In this document: piece by piece, positions 34,981 through 43,256 of the stretch
Layout: each line of letters opens with the position of its first letter
How positions within the stretch are numbered: the first letter of the stretch is position 1
From: Saprospiraceae bacterium
Lineage (GTDB): Bacteria > Bacteroidota > Bacteroidia > Chitinophagales > Saprospiraceae
Assembly: GCA_016718505.1 (NCBI GenBank)
Contig: JADKDE010000003.1
Coordinates: 310,001 to 374,000 of the forward strand
DNA: 64,000 bases
Direction of reading: 5' to 3'
The notes under the pieces: model-generated
Databases searched by the model: none
Told to the model about the DNA's origin: nothing
What the model saw: the letters and a program-made list of their open reading frames with translations, nothing else
Translations under genes and position numbers: made by a program

Positions 34981-35382
34981 ATGAAGAACTTAGTTTTGTT
35001 ATTTGCATTGGTTTTTGGACTAAGCTTGACGGCTTCAGCACAGTGCAGCAAAGGTATGGCTGCTAGTGGCGAAAAGAAAGCATGTTGTGCTTCTAAATCT
35101 GCTGCTCTGAAGACTGCTATGACTACACAAGGAGTTGAACAAAAAGTTTGCGAAAAATCTGGTACTGTTTCTTATTTTCAAAAAGATGCTAGCGGAACTG
35201 CAGTAGCTGTATCTTATGATGAGAAAGCTGGAAAATTCGTTTCTACTCCAGATGCACAAGGTGAAAAACCAGCATCATGCTCAAAAGCATCAGGAAAAAA
35301 GGCTTGTTGCGCTTCTAAAGCTTCTTGCTCAAAGAAAACAGCTGAAGCAGAAGTAGCTCCTGCTATCAAGACTTCTATGTAA
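34981..35382 (+). CDS. Small Cys/Lys-rich exported protein
   Basis: 133 residues with a clear signal peptide (LVLLFALVFGLSLTASAQ, cleavage before CSKG). The mature protein has 10 Cys, including KKACCASK twice (about residues 32-39 and 105-112), plus CSKG, CEKSG and ASCSKK, in a Lys/Ala/Ser-rich background. The middle part (VSYFQKDASGTAVAVSYDEK) looks beta-structured. No known domain. Paired Cys in a secreted protein suggest metal binding or disulphide exchange; this is a guess. It stands alone between two terminators with a good promoter and an A-rich leader like that of the ribosomal operon, which may mean strong expression. Confidence 0.75.
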   Translation: MKNLVLLFALVFGLSLTASAQCSKGMAASGEKKACCASKSAALKTAMTTQGVEQKVCEKSGTVSYFQKDASGTAVAVSYDEKAGKFVSTPDAQGEKPASCSKASGKKACCASKASCSKKTAEAEVAPAIKTSM

Positions 35383-35402
35383 TTTGTATAGTAAGTTGAA
35401 AT

Positions 35403-35438
35403 AAAAAAAGCTCAGTTTTTAAAAACTGGGCTTTTTTT
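35403..35438 (+). terminator. Terminator after the Cys-rich protein gene
   Basis: AAAAAAGC..CAGTTTTT pairs with AAAAACTGGGCTTTTTT; a long stem followed by Ts, 21 bases after the stop. Confidence 0.85.
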
Positions 35439-35452
35439 ATGCATAGCTTTTA

Positions 35453-35556
35453 GCGCGAGAGGGATCGGAATGGTCTCGTCTCTGACGAGAGTCTCAAAGA
35501 GACGGAGCGATGTGAACCCATGAAGAGCCCAATCCTATACAAAGTATAGGACTCGC
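35453..35556 (-). repeat. Dispersed structured repeat, copy C
   Basis: Minus-strand reading: GGCGAGTCC ... GATCCCTCTCGCGC. Arms GCGAG and CTCGC pair, a changed but matched version of GCGTG/CACGC. Hairpins: TCCTATAC-TTT-GTATAGGA, GTCTC-TTT-GAGAC and TCTCGTC-AGA-GACGAGA, all perfect. Confidence 0.85.
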
Positions 35557-35587
35557 CAAAAAAAACCGAAATAAATTGAGTTAAAGA

Positions 35588-36658
35588 CTATCCTTTGGAT
35601 TTTTCAAACTCCTGCATCAAATCGACCAGTACTTGGACGCTTGACTGCGGCATAGCATTGTAAATAGAAGCTCTGAAACCACCCACGCTCCTATGGCCCT
35701 TAATGCCGTCTATACCGTGACTTTGCGCCAAGGTCATGAATTCACCTTCGATGCCCTCACGAGTAGTCACAAAAGTGACGTTCATGCGCGAACGATCTTC
35801 GACAGCTGTAGTCCCCTTGAAGAGTGGATTTCTATCGATTTCGTCGTAGAGCAATTTAGCTTTGGCAATATTGCGAACTTCCATAGGGATTAACCCACCG
35901 ATAGATTTGATCCATCTTAGAGTCAACATACAGACGTATATTGGAAAAACGGGAGGCGTATTGTACATCGAAATCTCAGGAATATGGGTTCGATAGTCCA
36001 ACATAGAAGGGATATCGCGACCGGTCTTCCCAAGTATATCTTTCTTGACAATAACCACTGTACAACCAGCTGGTCCGACATTTTTTTGAGCGCCAGCATA
36101 GATGAGGTCAAAATCAGAAACATTGACAGGGCGGCTCATAAAATTAGAAGACATATCCGCTACCAAAGGAACAGGGCTTTTTGGTATATGTTGGTATTCT
36201 GTACCGTAAATGGTATTATTGGTCGTAATATGAAAATATTTCGCGTCTGTTGGGATATCAAATTCCTTGGGGATAAAGGTATAATTGGCATCTTTGGACG
36301 AAGCGATAACCTCAATTTGGCCGTATCGTTTGGCTTCCTTAATTGATTTATTCGCCCAAACCCCCGTATCCGAATACACAGCTTTTTGATCTGGAGCCAA
36401 GAGGTTCAACGGCACCATAAAAAATTGGCTGCTGGCACCTCCAGACAAGAAAAGAACAGCATAATCTTCTGAGACTTGTAAAAGTTCTCGAACAAGGGAC
36501 TCGGCTTCGTGCATAACAGCCTCGAAGGCCTTAGAGCGATGGGACATTTCCAAAAGTGAAAGTCCAGTATCATTGAAATTAATGCAGGCTTCTGCGGCCT
36601 TTTGCATTACTTCTTGGGGCAAAATTCCAGGACCAGCGGAAAAATTATGTATTTTCAT
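35588..36658 (-). CDS. serC: Phosphoserine aminotransferase
   Basis: PLP-dependent enzyme of serine synthesis that makes 3-phosphoserine from 3-phosphohydroxypyruvate and glutamate. The 356-residue product starts MKIHNFSAGPGILPQEVMQ, the SerC signature. The PLP-binding Lys lies in YAGAQKNVGPAG (about residue 192), and the C-terminal HRSVGGFRASIYNAMP is typical. Length normal. It is followed on the same strand, downstream of topA; serA is not in the window. Confidence 0.97.
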   Translation of the reverse strand: MKIHNFSAGPGILPQEVMQKAAEACINFNDTGLSLLEMSHRSKAFEAVMHEAESLVRELLQVSEDYAVLFLSGGASSQFFMVPLNLLAPDQKAVYSDTGVWANKSIKEAKRYGQIEVIASSKDANYTFIPKEFDIPTDAKYFHITTNNTIYGTEYQHIPKSPVPLVADMSSNFMSRPVNVSDFDLIYAGAQKNVGPAGCTVVIVKKDILGKTGRDIPSMLDYRTHIPEISMYNTPPVFPIYVCMLTLRWIKSIGGLIPMEVRNIAKAKLLYDEIDRNPLFKGTTAVEDRSRMNVTFVTTREGIEGEFMTLAQSHGIDGIKGHRSVGGFRASIYNAMPQSSVQVLVDLMQEFEKSKG

Positions 36659-36696
36659 AATAAAAGGGATGATTCAAAATTAATTATATAACAATG

Positions 36697-39276
36697 CTAT
36701 TTCTTGGTTGTTTTCTTAGCTGCTGGTTTTTTAGCTGTGGCTTTCTTCGTGGCCGTTTTTTTGTCAAAGGCTCCAGGCATTTGGATTTCAATCATGGCTT
36801 TGACTTGGTCCAATTGGAGATTTTTTACTTCTTCCTCGTTCATTTTTTTGCCATCAGCATTGGGCAAAAGTTTTAACATATACTTGCCAAACTTCACGAA
36901 AGGTCCCCATCTACCATTTTCAACCGAGATCTTTTCAGTGGTCCAATTGTGGATATAGCGATTGGCTTCCTTTGTTAATTTTTGTTGGATCAATTCCTCC
37001 CCTTGGGCTGGGGTAATGGTTTCGATTTTAAATCTTGCAGGGATATTTATGTACAGATCATTCCACTTGATAAAGGGGCCAAAACGACCTTTACCTTTGG
37101 TCACTGGCAGTCCTTCGTACATCATGAAAGGTGCATTCTCCTCCATTTTGTGCTGTATCAACTCTACGGCTCGGGCAAGGTTGACCTCGAGCGGGTCTTC
37201 GCCTTTGGGCAAGGAGACGAATTGATCTCCATATTTCACATAAGGACCAAAACGACCATTATTGACTGAAATTTCGCTTCCATCTTGCATTTTGCCAAGT
37301 ACCTTGGGCAGTTGGAACAGTTCTAAGGCTGATTCCAAATCCAAGGACTCCATGCTTTGATCGGCTTTAAGGTTGGCGTATCTTGGCGTTTCGTCACCAA
37401 TCTCATCCTTGATACCAATCTGCACCAATGGACTTCCATATTTAGAAAGTCGAACCAAAACTGTGTGATTCGTAGTGGGATCTTTGCCTAAAATGCGCTC
37501 TCCAGTGGCTCGATCTGCTTCTTTCAAGGTTTTGTCCACTACTTCATGAAAAGGGAAATAAAATTCTGAAAGCATACTCACCCAATCGTTTTTCCCTTCA
37601 GCGATTTTGTCGAATCGCTCTTCTATGCCTGCAGTAAACTTGTAATCCATCACTGCATCAAAATACTGGTTTAGAAAATCGGTCACCAGCATCCCCATAT
37701 CCGTTGGAAATAGCCTATTTTTGACGGCACCTGTGTTTTCCTTTTTGGTGGCTAGATTTATTTTATCTGATTGGAGCGTGACAATGCGAAATGGGCGCTC
37801 TACCCCTTCCCTATTGTCTCTAATCACGTATCCTCTATTGTCCTCCATGATTTTAGAAATGGTGGGTGCGTAGGTAGATGGTCTTCCAATACCCAATTCT
37901 TCCAATTTTTTTACGAGACTTGCCTCAGAATACCTAGCAGATGGCTTTGTAAATCTTTCGGTGGCTGTCAGCACGTCCAAATCGAGCTTTTGTCCTACTT
38001 TCATAGGTGGCAGAACCCCTTTGATATCTTCATCCTCATCCTCGTCATGGGACTCCATATATACTTTCAAAAAGCCATCAAACTTCAATACTTCTCCTTC
38101 AGCGACCAAAGTATCTTTGGGTTGAGTGCTTATGTCTATCTGAACGATTGTTCTCTCTAATACCGCATCTGTCATTTGGGAAGCTATAGTTCTTTTCCAA
38201 ATCAGTTCATAAAGACGTTGCTGATCCCTATCTTCTGTAGCCCATTTTTTGTCAATATAGGTAGGCCTAATCGCTTCGTGGGCTTCTTGCGCGCTGCTAT
38301 TTTTTGATTTAAATCGCCTTGTATATAAATATTCTTTGCCGAATTGACTTTGTATCTCAGATGCTATACTTGAAATTGCGACCTCACTCAGATTTGGTGA
38401 ATCAGTCCTCATGTAGGTAATATGCCCCATTTCGTATAGTTTTTGGGCATTTAGCATGGTTCTGTTCACATTGAATCCTAGCTTTCTGCTGGCTTCTTGT
38501 TGCAAAGTAGAAGTGGTAAAGGGTGGAGCTGGCTTGCGGTACGATGGCTTTACATCGATATTTTTGATTGTATAATTCGCGCCAACACAGCCTTTAACAA
38601 AAGACTCTGCCGAAGAATGATCTTTAATTTCTTTGGGGATTTCAGCTTTAACCTGAGCCAGTTTTCCTTGATGATTTAGCACATTAAACAATGCCTCTAT
38701 CTTAAAAAAAGACTGACTATTAAACTGCTGGATTTCCCTTTCTCGCTCTACAATCAACTTGACGGCTACTGATTGGACGCGACCCGCGCTAAGTTTCCCT
38801 TTCACCTTCCGCCACAGCAATTCAGACAATTCGAATCCGACCAACCTGTCCAAAATTCTACGCGCTTGTTGGGCATTCACAAGATTGATATCGACAATCC
38901 TAGGATTTTCGACTGCCTTTAAGATTGCTGGTTTTGTAATTTCGGTGAAAACTATCCTCTTCGTGGTATGTATATCTAGACCTAAAACTTCGCACAAATG
39001 CCAGGAAATGGCTTCTCCCTCTCGGTCCTCATCCGTCGCGAGCCAAACTTCATCAACTTTTTTCGCTTGTTCCTTAAGCTCCTTTACTACCTTAAGTTTT
39101 TCAGGGCTGACCACATAATGAGGATGAAAATTATGTTTTACATCGATGGCCGAATTTCCTTTTTCCAAATCACGAATATGCCCAAAGCTCGATTTTACAG
39201 TAAAATCTTTACCAAGTATTTTTTCAATAGTTTTTGCTTTTGCAGGTGATTCGACAATCAATAGCTTTTTTGACAT
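36697..39276 (-). CDS. topA: DNA topoisomerase I
   Basis: Type IA topoisomerase that relaxes negative supercoils. The 859-residue product runs from ATG 39276 (MSKKLLIVESPAKAKTIE). Toprim domain: ESPAKA Glu and TDEDREGEAI (DxD). The catalytic Tyr is in GHITYMRTDSPNLS (about residue 300). The C-terminal part has no Cys zinc ribbons but three repeats of the type GRFGPYVKYGDQF, GRFGPFIKWNDLY and GRWGPFVKFGKYM, followed by a Lys/Ala-rich tail (KKATAKKPAAKKTTKK) likely to bind DNA. An upstream in-frame ATG at 39354 would add 26 residues encoded within repeat copy G and is rejected. Confidence 0.96.
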   Translation of the reverse strand: MSKKLLIVESPAKAKTIEKILGKDFTVKSSFGHIRDLEKGNSAIDVKHNFHPHYVVSPEKLKVVKELKEQAKKVDEVWLATDEDREGEAISWHLCEVLGLDIHTTKRIVFTEITKPAILKAVENPRIVDINLVNAQQARRILDRLVGFELSELLWRKVKGKLSAGRVQSVAVKLIVEREREIQQFNSQSFFKIEALFNVLNHQGKLAQVKAEIPKEIKDHSSAESFVKGCVGANYTIKNIDVKPSYRKPAPPFTTSTLQQEASRKLGFNVNRTMLNAQKLYEMGHITYMRTDSPNLSEVAISSIASEIQSQFGKEYLYTRRFKSKNSSAQEAHEAIRPTYIDKKWATEDRDQQRLYELIWKRTIASQMTDAVLERTIVQIDISTQPKDTLVAEGEVLKFDGFLKVYMESHDEDEDEDIKGVLPPMKVGQKLDLDVLTATERFTKPSARYSEASLVKKLEELGIGRPSTYAPTISKIMEDNRGYVIRDNREGVERPFRIVTLQSDKINLATKKENTGAVKNRLFPTDMGMLVTDFLNQYFDAVMDYKFTAGIEERFDKIAEGKNDWVSMLSEFYFPFHEVVDKTLKEADRATGERILGKDPTTNHTVLVRLSKYGSPLVQIGIKDEIGDETPRYANLKADQSMESLDLESALELFQLPKVLGKMQDGSEISVNNGRFGPYVKYGDQFVSLPKGEDPLEVNLARAVELIQHKMEENAPFMMYEGLPVTKGKGRFGPFIKWNDLYINIPARFKIETITPAQGEELIQQKLTKEANRYIHNWTTEKISVENGRWGPFVKFGKYMLKLLPNADGKKMNEEEVKNLQLDQVKAMIEIQMPGAFDKKTATKKATAKKPAAKKTTKK

Positions 39277-39292
39277 ATTAGTTTTTTTTTGA

Positions 39293-39424
39293 GGGTATGT
39301 CCCTCGTGATACTCGGGTCGTGTGCTTCCATACTCCACTTTGTTTCGGTCTCATCCATCACTATTTTGGCAATGCCAATGAAGGATGAGACTCGCTGAAG
39401 CGATATTACAGCCCACTCATACAC
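39293..39424 (+). repeat. Dispersed structured repeat, copy G
   Basis: Begins GGGTATGTCCC and ends CCCACTCATACAC; arms GTATG and CATAC pair, again a matched change. ACTCGGGTCG corresponds to the core. GTCTCATCC pairs with GGATGAGAC around an inner hairpin TTGGC-AAT-GCCAA; TCGCT-GA-AGCGA follows. It fills the gap between topA and the capsule-export gene. Confidence 0.8.
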
Positions 39425-39428
39425 TTAT

Positions 39429-40478
39429 CTATTGGTTAATAGTTCTTATCAATAAAATTAAGGAAAGAACAGCGGTGGCTTGCGCTACAGCGTCCCCAAC
39501 AACTTTGCTCCAATTAGTGTTTTCCTTTGTTGTGTTATCTTTATCCAATTGTTTTTGTTTCTTAAATCCAACCCTCACGATGGCACCTTTATTTACTGTC
39601 GGGTATGTTTTAAAAAATAAAAAAGTCTTAGCCTTTTTTACGCGACCATTTGCATATTCAACAGTGACATCATTCTTATTCGATTTATCCGAAAAGCCCC
39701 CAGCGAAATGCTCAATATAATACTTCGCATTTTTCGTACCAGCAAAGGCCACATTCACTCTATTTCCTTGCTGGATAATACTTGCTTTATACATTTCGTT
39801 GATATTGATAGCCCCCTCTAAGCTGACCACATCATTTATTTTAGGTATTTCTATTACATCTCCATTTTTTAGAATAATATTTTGGATAGATCTTTCGGAC
39901 TGTAGAGCCTCGTCTAGCCTGATTACTACAAATCCAGTATTCATTTCTTGTCTATACAAAGTTGCTCCTTGAGGAAATGCTTCTTTTGACAAGCCTCCTG
40001 CCATTTTTATCACATCATACAAGTTTTGGTTTTCTTTTACGATTGGATATTCTCCAGGGTAAACCACCTCTCCTGAAATTTTTACTGTCCGCTGAAGTTG
40101 AAATTCTGGAACAGTTCGAACAGCAACGATGTCATAAGGTTGTAGTTCTAGTTGCTTTGCATTGGATTCAATATCTTCTAATGATTTCACATCGAAGGTC
40201 GATATAACTGTCCTGGTTGGTTTGCTATCTGAAATTAACAACCTAAAAACATCGATGCGATTCTTAGCAGCTTCCATTCTAAAGCCACCTGCCATAGCTA
40301 CCAAATCTTTCAAACTTAAGTTTTCACCAAATGGAATTGATTTTGGCTCTTTAACTGCTCCCGTAATCCTAATGTAAGCGCTATCGACATACACCAGTTC
40401 AGAATAAACAGTGATTTTATCCTTTGGCTCCAAAACTACATTTGCCGCATTTGCAGGATTGGCGATTATATCATTCAA
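39429..40478 (-). CDS. SLBB-domain polysaccharide export protein, piece 3 of 3
   Basis: C-terminal 350 residues of a Wza-like capsule or exopolysaccharide export protein. SLBB-type beta-grasp repeats are visible (YIRITGAVKEPKSIPFGENL, LQRTVKISGEVVYPGEYPIV, VVSLEGAININEMYKASII), each beginning with a V-x-[IV]-x-G-x-V strand. A predicted membrane helix ends it (GDAVAQATAVLSLILLIRTI). It is joined to piece 2 if the T7 run at 40497-40503 had 8 bases: the frame then reads THYPLNDIIANPAN across the junction. As written, it would need to start internally. Confidence 0.75.
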   Translation of the reverse strand: MNDIIANPANAANVVLEPKDKITVYSELVYVDSAYIRITGAVKEPKSIPFGENLSLKDLVAMAGGFRMEAAKNRIDVFRLLISDSKPTRTVISTFDVKSLEDIESNAKQLELQPYDIVAVRTVPEFQLQRTVKISGEVVYPGEYPIVKENQNLYDVIKMAGGLSKEAFPQGATLYRQEMNTGFVVIRLDEALQSERSIQNIILKNGDVIEIPKINDVVSLEGAININEMYKASIIQQGNRVNVAFAGTKNAKYYIEHFAGGFSDKSNKNDVTVEYANGRVKKAKTFLFFKTYPTVNKGAIVRVGFKKQKQLDKDNTTKENTNWSKVVGDAVAQATAVLSLILLIRTINQ

Positions 40479-41881
40479 TGGATAATGCGTAAATAATTTT
40501 TTTCGTTATTCACTGTATCGATTCTGGTCAAATAACCATAAGCGCTAGCATCTGGTCTAAGCCCCTCTGCAAGGTTGATTAAGTCGCTTATTCTCAATTT
40601 CTTATACTTGTCATACTCCAAATTGAGTGGCTTTCTAACTGCTCCCGCTATACTAACAAAATATTGATTTGTAAAATCCTTTACATTGAATACAATGATG
40701 GTATCCAGGTTTTGGAGGTCTATTGTCCTTGAATTTTTCAATATCTCATCCAAACTAAATTGAATATAGGTATGCGATTGGTCTAGATTTTTTCGTTTGA
40801 TATATGCAAGATCCATTCTACTTTTTGCCGTAGGTTTGGTCTTTTCGAGCAATTTTTTCAAGTCCAATTCTTTTTCCAACGAATATTGACCAGCCAACTC
40901 CACTTCTCCTTGGACATATACAGTATTCTCAAAATCTCTTGGAATTTTCTGAACTGTGATAATGTCGCCATTTTGGAGTGCAAAATCCTTTTTCTCAGAT
41001 AATAACACACTCAATGGAATATCAATTAAGATAACTTCGTCGTTCTGAATTCTTCTGAGCTGAATGTTTTTTCGATAAGCATTTGCTTTTAAACCACCAC
41101 AATATTCCAACAATTTATTTAGTCCCTCCTCTTTCAAAAGCTCAAACTTACTTCCAATATTTATTTCACCTTTGATCTCAACAACTTTTTCGGCAATGGG
41201 GATTTGTATGATGTCGTTATCTTGCAAATAATAATCTTCTTGATTCGATGGGTTATTCATATACTTATACACATCCAATATAAATGGTTGCCTTCCCGAT
41301 CTAATTAACTTAATGTTTCTCACGGATCCAATATCTGAAGGTCCTCCTGATGAAACAATCGCATTAAAAGCCGTATTTACAGCTGAAATTGTATATGATC
41401 CAGGTTTTATTACCGCACCATAAATACCTACGGATACTGTTCTGAGAAATTTAATGGACACATCAAAGTTGCCACTATTGAAGGCATAGCTGTTTTGATA
41501 TCTAGCTTTTAGGACTTGTTTGGCTTTCGCAAAAGTTAATCCTTTTAATAAAATCTTAGGGAGATTATCAGGAACGATATACCCTTCGCTATTAATTTCA
41601 AAAACTTTTTGATACAATGAAGCGCCCCATATAGAGATCCCTATTTGGTCACCTGGACCAAGTACATAATCTTCCCTAGGCTTGATTTCATCAGCCTTTT
41701 CATATAATTTTATTATATTGTCTCTGAAGAAATTTTGTCCGTAAATAGCCCCAGGTGGTAAAGTAGGCTTAATCTCTATGGTATCTTTGATGGTATCCTT
41801 TTTTCCTTGAGTTTTAAGGATTGCATAAGGATCGTATTCTGGTTGGGTAGTCTGTTTTATTTCAACAGGCTTACCTGCATT
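40475..41881 (-). CDS. SLBB-domain polysaccharide export protein, piece 2 of 3
   Basis: Middle of the same protein. The frame is open from about 41881 (NAGKPVEIKQTTQPEYDP) although the first usable start is a TTG at 41617. It includes the Poly_export domain (YVLGPGDQIGISIWGAS, YIVPDNLPKILLKGLTFAKA) and several SLBB repeats (VSVGIYGAVIKPGSYTISAV, VVEIKGEINIGSKFELLKEE, VYVQGEVELAGQYSLEKELD, VSIAGAVRKPLNLEYDKYKK). Such proteins form the outer-membrane channel for polysaccharide. It ends by frameshift at 40497-40503. Confidence 0.75.
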   Translation of the reverse strand, partial: NAGKPVEIKQTTQPEYDPYAILKTQGKKDTIKDTIEIKPTLPPGAIYGQNFFRDNIIKLYEKADEIKPREDYVLGPGDQIGISIWGASLYQKVFEINSEGYIVPDNLPKILLKGLTFAKAKQVLKARYQNSYAFNSGNFDVSIKFLRTVSVGIYGAVIKPGSYTISAVNTAFNAIVSSGGPSDIGSVRNIKLIRSGRQPFILDVYKYMNNPSNQEDYYLQDNDIIQIPIAEKVVEIKGEINIGSKFELLKEEGLNKLLEYCGGLKANAYRKNIQLRRIQNDEVILIDIPLSVLLSEKKDFALQNGDIITVQKIPRDFENTVYVQGEVELAGQYSLEKELDLKKLLEKTKPTAKSRMDLAYIKRKNLDQSHTYIQFSLDEILKNSRTIDLQNLDTIIVFNVKDFTNQYFVSIAGAVRKPLNLEYDKYKKLRISDLINLAEGLRPDASAYGYLTRIDTVNNEKNYLRIIH

Positions 41882-42129
41882 TTCTTTTCTAACTCAGCTA
41901 CTGTCGCTTCTATGATGGCTTTGTACTTTATGATGGCTTTGGGATCAGACCTCAACTCCTCTACATTAACACCTTTAGTTCTAAGCCTTTCTTCAAGGAC
42001 GTCCTGAGCAATCCCTCTTTTGGATAATTCTGAAAGCGCTTGAGTCTCCGTGGGTATCACTTGTGCATTTACTACATTGATGCCTAAAAAAATACAAATA
42101 AAGACTATTGAAAAAATGCGAATAAACAT
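41857..42129 (-). CDS. SLBB-domain polysaccharide export protein, piece 1 of 3
   Basis: Start of the same protein: signal peptide FSIVFICIFLGINVVNAQ, then a helical region (SELSKRGIAQDVLEERLRTK) seen in other Bacteroidota exporters before the Poly_export domain. After ELEKKM the frame turns to nonsense (QVSLLK). One more base in the T4 run 41880-41883 gives ELEKKNAGKPVEIKQ and joins piece 2. The restored protein would have about 890 residues. It lies 8 bases downstream of a nucleotide-sugar enzyme gene on the same strand. Confidence 0.75.
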   Translation of the reverse strand: MFIRIFSIVFICIFLGINVVNAQVIPTETQALSELSKRGIAQDVLEERLRTKGVNVEELRSDPKAIIKYKAIIEATVAELEKKMQVSLLK

Positions 42130-42137
42130 ATTTTATA

Positions 42138-43076
42138 CTAATTAACTACTTTTTTAAAATACTCGTAGGTACGAGCTAATCCTTCTGAACGATTTACTTT
42201 AGGTTCCCAATTTAGGATATTTCTAGCTAAAGTGATATCAGGCCTTCGTTGTTTGGGGTCGTCAGTTGGTAAAGGTCTATAATCTATAAAAGCTTTCGGA
42301 TTTCCAACCATTGAAAGTATTTCCTTGGCAAAATCCATTACAGTAATTTCGGATGGATTACCAACATTTACTGGCCGTGGATAATCACTCAACAAAAGTC
42401 TATAAATACCTTCGACCAAATCATCGACATAACAAAATGATCGAGTCTGAGATCCGTCACCAAAAATGGTCAACCCTTCTCCTTTTATCGCTTGTGAAAA
42501 AAAAGCAGGCAAGACTCTTCCATCTTCTACTCTCATCCTAGGACCATATGTATTAAATATTCTAACAATTCTAGTTTCTACCTTATGATAAGTGTGATAT
42601 GCCATCGTGATGGCTTCTTGAAAGCGCTTAGCTTCATCATAAACCCCCCGTGGCCCAACTGGATTTACATGTCCCCAGTAGGATTCTGGTTGTGGGTGAA
42701 CCAATGGGTCTCCATAAACCTCTGAAGTCGAAGCAACCAATATTCTGGCATTCTTTTCTTTGGCTAATCCCAACAAATTATGTGTACCCAAGGATCCAAC
42801 TTTTAGCGTCTGGATTGGCATTTTTAGATAATCGATAGGACTTGCTGGAGATGCAAAATGAAGAATATAATCTAAGCTCCCAGGAACGTGGACAAATTTC
42901 GAAACATCATGATGATAAAATTCAAAATGCTTTTCGCTGAATAAATGAGCTATGTTTTCTAAATTCCCAGTCAAAAGATTATCCATGCCTATAACATGAT
43001 ATCCCTCTGCCATCATCCTATCACATAAGTGACTTCCTAAAAATCCTGCAGCTCCTGTAATAAGTACTTTTTTCAA
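42138..43076 (-). CDS. NAD-dependent sugar epimerase, UDP-glucuronate decarboxylase type
   Basis: Short-chain dehydrogenase/epimerase of 312 residues. Rossmann motif GAAGFLGSHLCDRM (GxxGxxG), substrate/NAD loop LHFASPASPIDYL, catalytic YDEAK (Y-x3-K) after the active-site STSEVYGDP, and RIFNTYGPRMRVEDGRVLP, all typical of UDP-xylose synthase (UDP-glucuronate decarboxylase) rather than of GalE. It would make UDP-xylose or a related sugar for the polysaccharide exported by the next gene. Starts MKKVLITGAAG at 43076. Confidence 0.88.
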   Translation of the reverse strand: MKKVLITGAAGFLGSHLCDRMMAEGYHVIGMDNLLTGNLENIAHLFSEKHFEFYHHDVSKFVHVPGSLDYILHFASPASPIDYLKMPIQTLKVGSLGTHNLLGLAKEKNARILVASTSEVYGDPLVHPQPESYWGHVNPVGPRGVYDEAKRFQEAITMAYHTYHKVETRIVRIFNTYGPRMRVEDGRVLPAFFSQAIKGEGLTIFGDGSQTRSFCYVDDLVEGIYRLLLSDYPRPVNVGNPSEITVMDFAKEILSMVGNPKAFIDYRPLPTDDPKQRRPDITLARNILNWEPKVNRSEGLARTYEYFKKVVN

Positions 43077-43256
43077 GATAAATAATTATTTATACCAATA
43101 AATATCGTGCGAATTTTATACAATAGATTGATCCGATCATCATTTAGTACTATTATATTTTATACTTTTGTTCTAAATTAAAGCACAAAATTATATTTAA
43201 TTATATCAATGTGCCTGAAAATGGTAGTTTATTTTTTATAAAAATATTTTTGTTTA

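Noticed and set aside
39277..39354. 26-residue N-terminal extension of topA from an earlier ATG
   Set aside because: The extension is encoded by repeat copy G, and TopA proteins begin at MSKKLLIVESPAKA; the ATG at 39276 is the natural start.
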